Source: Mesostigma viride
Taxonomy: Eukaryota; Streptophyta; Mesostigmatophyceae; Mesostigmatales; Mesostigmataceae
Assembly (NCBI GenBank): GCA_009746045.1
Contig: RPFO01000632.1
Span: 1 to 41,571 of the forward strand
Length of the DNA stretch: 41,571 bases
Reading direction: 5' to 3'
Shown here: piece by piece, positions 17,385 through 25,956 of the stretch
How the letters are laid out: every line of letters starts with the position of its first letter
Position numbering within the stretch: the first letter of the stretch is position 1
Made by a program: the position numbers and the translations under genes
The notes under the pieces: generated by a model
What the model saw: the letters and a program-made list of their open reading frames with translations, nothing else
What the model was told of the DNA's origin: nothing
Database searches by the model: none

Positions 17385-18689
17385 TTAGAGGTACACGGCT
17401 GCCTGCCTGCCTGCAGCGATGTCCATCTTTGATTCGCATTCCGTGAAGATGTAGGAAATGCAGTCCGTTGCTCCCTTCTCGACTCGCAGCGTGACCACCG
17501 ATGCCGTGCCACGAAGGTCAAGGCCGCTCATGTACTCTGGACCGGCACACGGCATATTAAGGTGACACGCCATCGTGAAGTTGTTGTTTAGCCACGTGGT
17601 AGGAGTCATGCCCTCACGGACACAGGACAAAACATTCCCTTGGTCACCGAACGCGGACAACAGATTGATCCACGCCTCCGTTGCGTTCGTACGGTATCCA
17701 GGCGCCAGGTTGGATCCGTTGATGTCGTATTGGTAGGAAGTCATACCATCCGCGATGTGATTGAACATCGTATTGCCAGATGCGTTGGTCACGTCCGCGC
17801 CGGCAGCAACCTGAATCGCCAGGAGTTTGCTGGCGGACGCGGAAGACAGCGACGCCTTGATGGCATAGGGAGTGCGAGTCCCGAGCGACTGTTTGGTGGA
17901 CTGCCACGTCCGCCACTTGAAGGAGAGAGTTCCACCCTCGGCAAGCCTGGACGAGAAAATCTGGCCCACGATATCTTCTTGGAACCTGTACGTGTCGATG
18001 CTAAAGTGGATGTTGCTCAGTTCGAAACCAACCCCTGTCCTGCGTCAACGGCCACGATGCCACCAGCAGCAGCTGCTTGCGCCACGCTAGGAAGCATCAC
18101 CCCTCCGTCCATGAGTGTGATTCGGATCTCGATGGGGGGGAAGAGACTCAGATCCACGATCCGAGGCTCGCCACTCAGGAATCCCAAAAAGTGGTCAATG
18201 ACGCCGTCCACTGCGGTGTTTGCCTTCACGTTGTTTGTGAGAGTGCCAGCCGTCAGCGGTGACGATGTTGTTATTCTTCGACCAACCAGCGGGAGCCTGC
18301 GCGAGATTGTACTCGACACCGCCGTGCACCGAGAGCAGCGTATGGAACAGCTGGGAGTAGTCGTTGATGCTGTCGACGGTCTGACCTCCTGCCAGTACCT
18401 CGAGGCGCCTGATGATGGAGGACGTGTACGCGGGGAACTTTGCGAACCCCGCCGTGGTCGTGGGGGTCCCCGTGAAAAACATTGCGAAGGAGTGCAAGTC
18501 CACGAACCCGGACGTGGGGAGGCGGACCGCGACCACAGACCCTTGTTTGATGCCGTCGCTTGCTGAGAGGGTGCTGAGATGGACTCGTTGAGTCGTGTGC
18601 TGACCCAGCGCCTTCACGAGGTATTGCATGGACTTGGGGATAGCGCGCGAGTACCAGGAATTGTCCGAAGCCATAGATTGTGTATACAT
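17385..18689 (-). CDS. MCP: Major capsid protein, disrupted by two compensating frameshifts
   Basis: The N-terminal part (18689 to about 18250; second ATG at 18674) has VVAVRLPTSGFVDLHSFAMFF and IIRRLEVLAGGQTVDSINDY, typical of the first jelly roll of PLV/virophage-type capsids. The middle (about 18250-18030) continues in another frame with LFPPIEIRITL. The C-terminal part (about 18030-17385) returns to the original frame with YEFNG-like receptor sequence (SYQYDINGSNLAPGYRTN) and ends at 17385. Total about 430 codons. The protein would build the icosahedral shell. The breaks lie near 18245-18257 and 18022-18040. They could be true mutations in an integrated copy or sequence errors. The ATG at 18674 is favoured because the A-rich motif then sits at the usual distance. 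Confidence 0.8.
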
Positions 18690-18704
18690 TCGAATGAGAT
18701 ATTT

Positions 18705-19061
18705 TTACTGAAGAAGCTGGCCGAGTATGGGATTTTTTACCTTCGCTCCATCAACCCGTCTTTCGAGGTTGGACAAGGCGCTCAGACCAGTGTTTGCGAC
18801 CGAGTACGCTTTCCCGAGCAGCGTACTCTTCGCGATCATGTTGGATGGGATGTGTCCGAGCGCGGAATCGACAATGCCCGCCGCCTGTTTGGCAGCCCGC
18901 GCCCCGTCGCCAATTTTTGAGATGACTTCGCCAGCGACGTGCCCGGCTTTCTTGACAGCTGACACGATGGCCGCCCCGTCGCCGACCCTCTTGATAGCGT
19001 TGCCGGCAAACTCTCCCACGCGTCTAGCCACGTTTCCGATTGCTCCAAAATTAACTTTCAT
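18705..19061 (-). CDS. Small Ala/Gly-rich PLV virion protein
   Basis: 118 residues from the ATG at 19061 (MKVNFGAIG); this start overlaps the stop of the upstream gene by about 11 nt, a typical compact arrangement. The protein is rich in Ala, Gly, Val and Lys and probably amphipathic-helical (VARRVGEFAGNAIKRVGD, VISKIGDGARAAKQAAG). It resembles in style the small membrane-active or core proteins found next to capsid genes in adenovirus- and Polinton-related viruses. I cannot assign the family. Confidence 0.6.
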   Translation of the reverse strand: MKVNFGAIGNVARRVGEFAGNAIKRVGDGAAIVSAVKKAGHVAGEVISKIGDGARAAKQAAGIVDSALGHIPSNMIAKSTLLGKAYSVANTGLSALSNLERRVDGAKVKNPILGQLLQ

Positions 19062-19914
19062 CGTCCTCGATAGTACTAGATGGCTGAGAAATAAATCTGG
19101 TTTGTGGCTGGACGGTCCTGTCAAGGGCCATATACTTCAAAACGCTCCCGATCTTCCTCGCCTCTATTCCCATCGCCTTCTGAGGGCTTATGCGGAAGGA
19201 GAGCTGAAGAGCCCAATCCGAGTAGACAGTTATAGGAGCGTCGTCCTCGTCGAGCAGTCGGATCGTGATGTTGCTGGGAGAGTCCTTGAGATGCTGCCAC
19301 AAAGGGGTCGCTGCCTGCCAAACAATGGGTTCTAAGAACTGCGACATGTTGGGACAGACGGCCAAAAGGCCTCCATATCCCGTGCCTGTCGACGATGATA
19401 TCACGTTTCCTCGAACGATGTCGCTGTATACATACACCATTCTCAGTCTCCCATTCGTTGCTGGCCGGTTGCTAGCGAGGACACCTGTGAAAGGATATGA
19501 TCCTTCCATGAGCCCCAACACCCGGCCCGTGGGCTCATCCACCGCGACAGAGAACTCGGTGGCATTTGTCACGGTAAAAAGACTAGTCGCCCTGTTGTAC
19601 GTGACCGAGAACCCAGGATCTACCGCCTTCAAAGCTTCCTCTATGTTTTTTCGGTTTTCGATAGTCGTGTACGAGCCGAGCGGCAAGGTCACCTTCGTAG
19701 GGGACTCGCTGCCAGACAAACGGACAGTGAAGTATCGGTTTCCTTCGCTGATGTGAGTCTGTTCAAACGGGATGGTCATGAGGGTAAGCCCGACGTCGTG
19801 ATAATCGTCAAGGAGTCCCGCCGGGATGTCCCATACCGGATCCACTAGCGTCCCGCGAGTTCGGTTCTCCGTGCGAAGAGTGAGTGTCAGCGTTTCCTGG
19901 ATGAACTCCTTCAT
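19051..19914 (-). CDS. Probable penton/minor capsid protein
   Basis: The frame opens at 19986, but the ATG at 19914 (MKEFIQETLTL) gives a natural start, about 287 residues; the upstream ATG would increase overlap with the preceding gene. Beta-rich throughout, with LVDPVWDIPAGLL near the N-terminus, then ITIRLLDEDDAPI and SDWALQLSFRI near the C-terminus. The last is a strand pattern found in minor capsid/penton-type jelly rolls of Polinton-like viruses. Its place directly before the capsid gene supports a pentameric vertex protein. Identification is from pattern and context, not from catalytic residues. Confidence 0.6.
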   Translation of the reverse strand: MKEFIQETLTLTLRTENRTRGTLVDPVWDIPAGLLDDYHDVGLTLMTIPFEQTHISEGNRYFTVRLSGSESPTKVTLPLGSYTTIENRKNIEEALKAVDPGFSVTYNRATSLFTVTNATEFSVAVDEPTGRVLGLMEGSYPFTGVLASNRPATNGRLRMVYVYSDIVRGNVISSSTGTGYGGLLAVCPNMSQFLEPIVWQAATPLWQHLKDSPSNITIRLLDEDDAPITVYSDWALQLSFRISPQKAMGIEARKIGSVLKYMALDRTVQPQTRFISQPSSTIEDDES

Positions 19915-20152
19915 CGGCCACTTCTTCTGACAATAGCTCAGAAGTAATTTCGTTTGTCCCAAAAACCTTGACGACGCCTTCCTCAATTTTCGCCGATGCC
20001 CTTTTCATGGCGCGCCTTGTCTTCCCTGTGAGTGGCTTCTTCTTACAGTAGAGCATGGCTGCCTCAATGAACTCTCGTGGGACATTTGGATGGAGGGTCA
20101 TCCATTGAGAGATCTCGAGCATCTCGGCGTCAGTGAACAGCGGGCTGCTCAT
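19808..20152 (-). CDS. Hypothetical small PLV protein, 114 aa
   Basis: Starts MSSPLFTDAEM at 20152, with an A-rich promoter-like motif (GAAAAAAATCTCAC) about 15-28 nt upstream. Residues 1-75 look like a compact helical domain (EMLEISQWMTLHPNVPREFIEAAMLYCKK) with a basic patch (GKTRRAMKRASAK). The last ~35 residues overlap the penton-like gene by about 107 nt and are Ser/Gly/His-rich, so the overlap or a frame change may have altered the natural C-terminus. Function unknown. Confidence 0.55.
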   Translation of the reverse strand: MSSPLFTDAEMLEISQWMTLHPNVPREFIEAAMLYCKKKPLTGKTRRAMKRASAKIEEGVVKVFGTNEITSELLSEEVADEGVHPGNADTHSSHGEPNSRDASGSGMGHPGGTP

Positions 20153-20154
20153 GT

Positions 20155-20658
20155 TTACTCTTCTGTGAGATTTTTTTCAGCGCCTTCTTTTGGAATTCCC
20201 ACGACCGTGTTGTGGACCCTCCTGAGATGCAGCAGGAGGTTTTTTTCGTTTGCGAACGTGCTCTTACACCCGGGTTGTGGGCATTTCCACCTCGCGCCTC
20301 CCACCTGGACTCGTTTCCCGACAGGTACACCCGCAGGCTCCGGGGGTGCCGCCACTGCTTCATCGACGACAACCGGTTCGGGAGCCGGCGCGACAGGGGC
20401 CGGTTGGGCATACGCGGACAATGGGGGGTACGCGACCGGTCTAGAGTTCGCCATCACTGACGCCATGAGAAGGGCATCCTTGAACCCTCGCGCCTCTGCG
20501 ACCTTCCCTTTGTTCACCGCTCTTCGGACCGGCGCGCTGTGGATGACAATGGTGTTGGTCGATGAAGCGGTCACCTGCGACTGGGGTGCGACCTTACGCT
20601 TCGGTTTTCCCCTTTTACTTGAAGGACGGCGCCGTGCTGATTTCTGACGCCTTGCCAT
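20155..20658 (-). CDS. Basic protein with C-terminal C2H2 zinc finger
   Basis: 167 residues. The first 25 residues are strongly basic (ARRQKSARRRPSSKRGKPKR). A Pro/Ala/Val-rich linker (about 75-112) follows, then one C2H2 finger with C126, C131, H144 and H149 (C-x4-C-x12-H-x4-H). It probably binds DNA, either as a transcription factor for virus genes or as a genome-condensing core protein made with the virion genes. Its stop is 3 nt from the next start. An A-rich motif (TTATAAAAATCTA) lies 15-27 nt before the ATG. Confidence 0.75.
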   Translation of the reverse strand: MARRQKSARRRPSSKRGKPKRKVAPQSQVTASSTNTIVIHSAPVRRAVNKGKVAEARGFKDALLMASVMANSRPVAYPPLSAYAQPAPVAPAPEPVVVDEAVAAPPEPAGVPVGKRVQVGGARWKCPQPGCKSTFANEKNLLLHLRRVHNTVVGIPKEGAEKNLTEE

Positions 20659-20680
20659 TTCTGCATATAATCATAGATTT

Positions 20681-21841
20681 TTATAACGTCCAAGTGAGGG
20701 TCTTGTTAGTCGACACGGCCATTTTTCCAGCGCGCGACTTGCAAAACGCCGTAGAGAGTGCTATGTTTGTTGACGTGTCAGTGGTGATGCGAGGAATCCG
20801 CAATGCGATTTCAAACACCCCGTCATCCTCCTCGTATCCTGAAACAACATTCCAGTTGCTGCCAATTATAACGTTTACCGGCCAGACGGACAGGCCGCTA
20901 GCCGTTAAGCGATATGGGTTTGATATGTCGAGAATCGTTGGTGGGTTGTTATCAAATGTTAACCTGACAAGGATATTGGTCAACGCGGTCGGAAGAGTTA
21001 GTTCCGATTGTGTGGCCGGGTCGTGGAAAGACATCACGGCCACAGGGGCGCCGTGCCAAAATTGCGGAAGCGGGTAGTCGTATATGGGCTGCCTCAGACC
21101 GACCAAAGAATCTGCTTCCAATATCGTGTGCGATATACGCCTAGTTTCTCGGACATCTTCATACAGGGCCACGTCCATCCCGTGATTGCCGCCAATTGAC
21201 GACAGGCTTGAACCATAATAGTAGCTTAGGCTAGAAGCAAATAAAAGCGGGGTCGGGCCAGATACTGTTGGATCTAATACCTGGAACGTCACGGTCGCCA
21301 AATGGATCATACCAGTAACTGGAGGATCAACCAGTGAAATATGATCACAGGTTATGTCAACGTACGACGAGGATTTTGATATTGTCGTTGTAGAAAAACC
21401 GCCAGTCCACGCTTCTCCAACGACTACGCTGATAAGCAACGGATCATTGCTCAACTTGGTGTTTGAAAATCCAAGTCTTACATAAAACTTCCTTACCGAC
21501 TGACGAGCTGGTAGAATCCCATATATTTTGGCAGTATATTGGTTCATTTGCACGCCGTATTGAACATCGGGACACTTAACAACCGTGCGGATGACACTCT
21601 CATTCGTGAGTGTTAGCTCCTTAAACCAAGTATCCGCCACACCCGGTACGGGTTTTGTGACGCTATATTTGCCAAAAATGCTACAATTCCTCGACGAGGT
21701 GGACCTGTGACGCAGCTCCAACACGTCTCCGACGGCTGTGTACGATCCGGATGGGTTGTTGGTTTTTAGAGAGTCGAACTCTATGTCTTGTAGGTCATCT
21801 TTGATTGGCCAGACATACGCGCCGTGGTACTCTCCGCTCAA
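20681..21841 (-). CDS. Hypothetical structural-type PLV protein, 386 aa
   Basis: Beta-rich, with many Ser/Thr/Val, no transmembrane segment and no catalytic motif seen. Its ATG overlaps the stop of the 717-aa gene by 4 nt (ATGA type at 21838-21841), so the two are likely co-expressed and may work together in the virion, for example in a spike or vertex complex. I do not recognise a family. Confidence 0.6.
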   Translation of the reverse strand: MSGEYHGAYVWPIKDDLQDIEFDSLKTNNPSGSYTAVGDVLELRHRSTSSRNCSIFGKYSVTKPVPGVADTWFKELTLTNESVIRTVVKCPDVQYGVQMNQYTAKIYGILPARQSVRKFYVRLGFSNTKLSNDPLLISVVVGEAWTGGFSTTTISKSSSYVDITCDHISLVDPPVTGMIHLATVTFQVLDPTVSGPTPLLFASSLSYYYGSSLSSIGGNHGMDVALYEDVRETRRISHTILEADSLVGLRQPIYDYPLPQFWHGAPVAVMSFHDPATQSELTLPTALTNILVRLTFDNNPPTILDISNPYRLTASGLSVWPVNVIIGSNWNVVSGYEEDDGVFEIALRIPRITTDTSTNIALSTAFCKSRAGKMAVSTNKTLTWTL

Positions 21842-23991
21842 GTGGAAACTGGTCGGAGGGGCATCGGAATGTACGGGTCAAGAATGTCTGTAGGAGTGGT
21901 TGTAAATATACCGGACGAGTTTGAGATTTTAGTCATGTCACTAAGTTCTTGAGGAGTTGTTTTGGATATATAACGCTCCACCTTCCCATCCGATTTTCTT
22001 CGAAATGCCACCCAGTAGCTGTTTTGTTGTCTCCATGATGAGTTTAACGTGTATCGAACCTTCGACTTCAGATTGTCAAACAGGTCGAGTGCATAGTCAC
22101 TATGGTGCAGATTGATACCCAGCATACCCCAATGCGTCGTAGCCGCATTTCTCCAATTCTGATGGGCATCTGTCGTGGCCGGGTGATATTTATTCGTCAA
22201 AGACATAGTATTTTCTGCAAACGAGACGAAAGCATCGTTGCTGCCCAAATATAGCCGAAAACACAATAGAAATGGGCCGTCGATGAGCTGCTCTGAAAAA
22301 ACAACACATTTGCTTGGTGCCGGAGTGGCTGTTTTTACAAAAAAGAATTTTTCGGGAGACCCTTCAAAGTAGTATTTCGAAGCTTCTGCTTGCAGCGTGG
22401 TCACGGAGTGGCGCGAGAATGATTCTAGAGAATGGAGCGTCGTAGCGGGGCCGTCTATCTCCACGGTCTCTCCTGACAGGTTTGGCGAGTCCTTTACGGT
22501 TACGATCCTGTATCTGAGTTCTACATCATCGCCTTCGGATGGATTTTGAAACGTCGTTGTCTTCAACGTCCCATCCAAGGCCCCTTGAGATACTCCGTTC
22601 GCCAACAGATGAAAACCGGTGAGAGGAGGCAACGACTTTCCCCACCCCACATCATGGTCCGCGTAGACGCCGTTGATCGCGATTTTTACAGGATTTAGAT
22701 ATGAAATGTAGGAACTTGGTGTCCGGATGCCGGAGTGCAGTTGGCTCATTTTTGAAACGCATACCATCACCCCTCCTTTGTGGGTGGTGTAGGAGGTGAG
22801 GGTCGAGTCGTTGTAGACGTCTATCTCGTAGTTCATATACTTGTTACTATCTGCCGCGACTGGCGCGGTGATTACGGCGTCTTCCCCGCGCAGTCCCCCG
22901 TTTTGCGAGAGGGAGACTCCGCCGATGGTCGGAGTGGTCGGCGTGAGCTGGGTGGAATTCATGTACCACCTGATGGGGAGTTTGCGTTGGTATGCGAAGG
23001 GGGTCGTCATCTTTATGCCCTGTTTGAGGGTCGTTCCCTCTACGACCTCCCAATTAGCGGTGGTTGGATTGGTGCTCCAGTAGAGTGCGTTCACAGGGTC
23101 AATCGGACCCATTCGCCAGTCCGTCAGTGGCGAGTATGTACGCGTGATGGTGAAGGATCTCCCAGTTAGTGGAAGGCGGCGGTTGTCGTCGCGAATCGTG
23201 GCGAAAGACAACAACTCCACGCGGAGAGGGAGGCCGTTAAATCGAGATCCGCCGAGACCATAGAAAGAGTCGGAAAAGTATGGATATCCTACCTCTCCGT
23301 CCACAACGCTCTCCCCCGTGCGCGCCTGGGTCGTGTGGTAGTCGCGATAGGTAAACTTACAGATTCCACTCGCGTCGCCATTCGTAACGTTGTAGGGCAG
23401 CTGGACTCGCACATCCTGGTCATTGATGACGTTGAACGCGTTTTGGTGCGACACGGTCGTCCCGTCTTCGAGATGGAGGACGAAATCCCCGTTCAAGTTA
23501 GCTATCGACGTTTTGCCTACCCCGTGTTGGTCAAAAAGGTAGTCCAATTGCGCGCGGGTCAGGACTCTGCCACCAGGGTCTAGCAACGTATCAGGGCTAA
23601 AGTCGAAGACGTGGTACTGGGTCGCTCCCACTTTCGCCGTAAGGTAAGGTTCATTTAGAGTGAGATCGTCGACTAAAGTAGTCCCTGATTTAAAATAGGA
23701 ATACCCATTCACGACGAGACTGTAAGCAAGTTCCGATGGGTCGCTTGCGGTCTCGTCGTCGTAATTGTCTCCGAGTCGCACATTTGTCGGCTGGCTCGGG
23801 TAGAAAATTTTGAATCCGTCGACAACGAGTGACTCATCGAATGGATGTGAAATGCCAAGAAGTAACGTCACGCTAGCTTGAAGCCCATCTATGTCTGTTT
23901 CGATGTTAGAAACACGCTCCTCCATTTCAGGGTCGAGCGTTAACCCGGTGGCGAGATTGGTCGGTCTGCTCAATGTTGTTAGAACGACCAT
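21838..23991 (-). CDS. Large probable virion fibre/spike protein, 717 aa
   Basis: The largest gene of the leftward block. Residues about 20-46 form a short coiled-coil-like segment (MEERVSNIETDIDGLQASV), as seen near the N-terminus of trimeric fibres. The rest is beta-rich, with many Tyr, Thr and Asn, including DFVLHLEDGTTVSHQNAFNV. No enzyme motif is visible. It begins only 24 nt from the divergent rightward gene, so one short intergenic region may drive both blocks. The fibre role is inferred from the coiled coil, beta content and context. Confidence 0.6.
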   Translation of the reverse strand: MVVLTTLSRPTNLATGLTLDPEMEERVSNIETDIDGLQASVTLLLGISHPFDESLVVDGFKIFYPSQPTNVRLGDNYDDETASDPSELAYSLVVNGYSYFKSGTTLVDDLTLNEPYLTAKVGATQYHVFDFSPDTLLDPGGRVLTRAQLDYLFDQHGVGKTSIANLNGDFVLHLEDGTTVSHQNAFNVINDQDVRVQLPYNVTNGDASGICKFTYRDYHTTQARTGESVVDGEVGYPYFSDSFYGLGGSRFNGLPLRVELLSFATIRDDNRRLPLTGRSFTITRTYSPLTDWRMGPIDPVNALYWSTNPTTANWEVVEGTTLKQGIKMTTPFAYQRKLPIRWYMNSTQLTPTTPTIGGVSLSQNGGLRGEDAVITAPVAADSNKYMNYEIDVYNDSTLTSYTTHKGGVMVCVSKMSQLHSGIRTPSSYISYLNPVKIAINGVYADHDVGWGKSLPPLTGFHLLANGVSQGALDGTLKTTTFQNPSEGDDVELRYRIVTVKDSPNLSGETVEIDGPATTLHSLESFSRHSVTTLQAEASKYYFEGSPEKFFFVKTATPAPSKCVVFSEQLIDGPFLLCFRLYLGSNDAFVSFAENTMSLTNKYHPATTDAHQNWRNAATTHWGMLGINLHHSDYALDLFDNLKSKVRYTLNSSWRQQNSYWVAFRRKSDGKVERYISKTTPQELSDMTKISNSSGIFTTTPTDILDPYIPMPLRPVST

Positions 23992-24015
23992 TTATTATCT
24001 ACCTAGAATATAAAC
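23992..24015. promoter_or_regulatory. 24-bp divergent intergenic region
   Basis: The only gap between the leftward and rightward blocks. It is AT-rich and contains TATAAA at 24009-24014 on the plus strand. That is too close to the plus ATG for a classical TATA box, so transcripts would be nearly leaderless or promoter elements lie inside the neighbouring genes. Confidence 0.5.
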
Positions 24016-24543
24016 ATGGCCTCTGAGGCTTCAGAGACCCCAACGAGCTACCAAGACGAAACCTTCGCCGAGACGCGGGAAGAGCAGGTTGACCTGGTCA
24101 AGACAATTCGAAAGGGACAACCGCTGAATGATGAACAGAAAAAAGCCCTTCGCGACAAAATGAGGGTTTACCAGCAACGCGCAAAAGCCGAGAGGGAGAA
24201 GAGACGAAACGAAGAAAAGGAGGCAGAGATAACGAAACGAAAGGTCCTTGCAAAGGAATTGGAGATTCAGCGGCAAAGGCTAGTCGAACTCGAGCTGCAA
24301 GAAGCCCGCAACAAATCGCGGATTGAACGCCTTCTCGCTGAAGATTCCGTCGCCTCAACCCCCGCCGACACGCCAAAACCAAGACGGGGTCGAAAGCCCA
24401 AGGAGACAGAGCCGGACTCTCCGCCACCCCCGATCAAGACCCGACAGCTCCCACCTCCACCACCGCCACCTGTCGCGATGACGCCATACGAGATGCGCAT
24501 GGCCGCCATCCGCGCGTCTCTCCTTGCTAGTCTGGACGATTAA
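24016..24543 (+). CDS. Coiled-coil protein with AT-hook-like motif
   Basis: 175 residues. Acidic N-terminus, then a long charged helix from about 40 to 112 (EKRRNEEKEAEITKRK), almost certainly coiled coil. It is followed by PRRGRKPK, an AT-hook-like DNA-minor-groove motif, a run of eight prolines among PPPPP-rich sequence, and a short C-terminal helix (MTPYEMRMAAIRASLLASL). The YEMR segment recurs in the primase-helicase (SPYEMRLKAVYE), hinting at a shared binding motif. Possible scaffold or DNA-binding accessory factor; first gene of the rightward block. Confidence 0.6.
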   Translation: MASEASETPTSYQDETFAETREEQVDLVKTIRKGQPLNDEQKKALRDKMRVYQQRAKAEREKRRNEEKEAEITKRKVLAKELEIQRQRLVELELQEARNKSRIERLLAEDSVASTPADTPKPRRGRKPKETEPDSPPPPIKTRQLPPPPPPPVAMTPYEMRMAAIRASLLASLDD

Positions 24544-24555
24544 AATGTCTTCAGA

Positions 24556-25439
24556 ATGATAATGGCTATCATCGAAGAGCGACGAATTCATTCACTTGAG
24601 AACAAAGACATCAAGCAACGATACGCCCCACAGCGTCCTGCTCCACCGAATATGCCGAGTCTTCATTTCATCGCAAACTTCTGCGGAGCTCGACGGTCTG
24701 GGAAAACTACATCGGCAGTCAACATGGCGAAGGCTTACTTTGCTAACAACTCATTCGACAAGCTGTACCTCATTTCAGGGAGTGCCCACACGGAGCCAAA
24801 ATACAAGGAGCTCCCGGAACCAGCTATGACGATGGAAGTCTACTCTAACCTGGCATTCGATGGGATGATAGATCATATAAAGTCTGACCTCCACGAATAC
24901 GAGAGGTACAAGGACGATCTCAAGGTCTGGGAAACGTTCAAACGCGAATACGTGGATGGGAAAAAAACGCAGAACTCATGGACCTCTCCATGTACCTACG
25001 CCTTGATGCAATGAACTGGGATAAACCTGCGACAAGGTTCGAGCACGGTCCTCCTTCGTCGCTCATTCTGATAGACGACATGCAAGGCAGTGCCCTCTAT
25101 CAGAGCTCTAGCAAAAACGCTGTTGCGGCTTTCGCGTTCAAACACAGACACTTCCTCACGAGCATGATTTTCCTGACACAGGCGTACACAAGCGGTGGCG
25201 TACCACGAGCAGTGCGAGCGAATATATCGTTTCTTGCGCTGTTCAGAACGAAGGACCATCGAGCCGCGCGACAGATCGCGGAAGAGAGCGCGGGGGCTGT
25301 GGCGCCGGACGAGTTTCTCGCGCTATGGGACCACGCCGTCAAGGACGATCCTCACGACTTCTTCGCTGTCGACTTCGACCAGCGCGACCCGAAAAAAATG
25401 TTTCGTCGAAACTTCAATACATTTCTCTCGATAAAATAA
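24556..25439 (+). CDS. Genome-packaging ATPase (FtsK/HerA type), split by a frameshift
   Basis: The first frame (24556-25014) holds Walker A GARRSGKT at residues 44-51. The second frame (ATG 24978, to 25439) holds Walker B SLILIDDMQG with D33/D34 and a downstream block IFLTQ...GVPRAVRAN...LALFRTKD, typical of A32-like ATPases of Polinton-like viruses and large DNA viruses. Together about 290 codons, the normal family size. It would pump DNA into the capsid. The frames meet at an A7 run (24961-24967); a -1 shift there joins them. An indel, a sequencing error or programmed slippage could explain it. Confidence 0.85.
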
Positions 25440-25461
25440 TTTTCTCTGAACATGATATACT

Positions 25462-25956
25462 ATGGATATTCCGTCCATCAAACGATACGCAGGCGCCGAG
25501 AAGGAGTACGTGTTGGACACCCAAGCACTCCTCCGATATTGTTCGGGTTCTCGACTGGGGCAGAAAACTCTAGAACGTGTCGTCAGGATCCTTCAAGAAG
25601 CAGGCCACCACGACACGATTCCGTCCACCTGTCACGACATGAGCCCCGAAATCCGATTGGCCATCCTCGCCTTGGTGGGCGATCGCAGGCGTCCACGTGG
25701 GCGCTCACCCTCCAAAACGGAAAAACGACACGAACCGAAACGGCCTCGAGGGCGCCCAAGGATCCACCCCGTAGGGTATAAAAAGCCTCGAGCCAAAAAA
25801 TTGTCTCATGTTCAGTCATCAGATGACGGTGACCGTAGAGGAGCGTCGCGAGCAATGGCGACGGGCCCAGGCGAAGAGGCGAGCAATCGCCCGCGACCAG
25901 ACGAACTGCATCTCGGCGAAAAGCAAGGTCAAGAAGGGCGTCTGGAATCCCAGTGA
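25462..25956 (+). CDS. Small AT-hook DNA-binding protein
   Basis: Starts MDIPSIKRYAG at 25462, immediately after ATATACT. Residues 15-75 are a helical domain without a recognised fold. Residues 93-103 contain KRPRGRPRIHP, a textbook AT-hook with the RGRP core, within a Lys/Arg-rich stretch. The last ~50 residues overlap the recombinase gene by 149 nt and may be less constrained. It could bind AT-rich element DNA, such as the TTAA or palindrome sequences, as a regulator or recombination accessory protein; this is inference. Confidence 0.6.
   Translation: MDIPSIKRYAGAEKEYVLDTQALLRYCSGSRLGQKTLERVVRILQEAGHHDTIPSTCHDMSPEIRLAILALVGDRRRPRGRSPSKTEKRHEPKRPRGRPRIHPVGYKKPRAKKLSHVQSSDDGDRRGASRAMATGPGEEASNRPRPDELHLGEKQGQEGRLESQ
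25777..25785 (+). promoter_or_regulatory. TATA box before the recombinase gene
   Basis: TATAAAAAG, 23-31 nt before the ATG at 25808 and 38-46 nt before the alternative ATG at 25823. The position favours a short leader and possibly the second ATG. Confidence 0.55.

Noticed and set aside
17640-18566. A 308-codon plus-strand ORF opposite the capsid gene
   Set aside because: Antisense shadow; the minus strand carries capsid-like sequence although in two frames. The plus-strand product has no domain.
22780-23583. Plus-strand ORFs opposite the 717-aa gene
   Set aside because: Shadows of a long uninterrupted minus-strand gene, with no recognisable domain.
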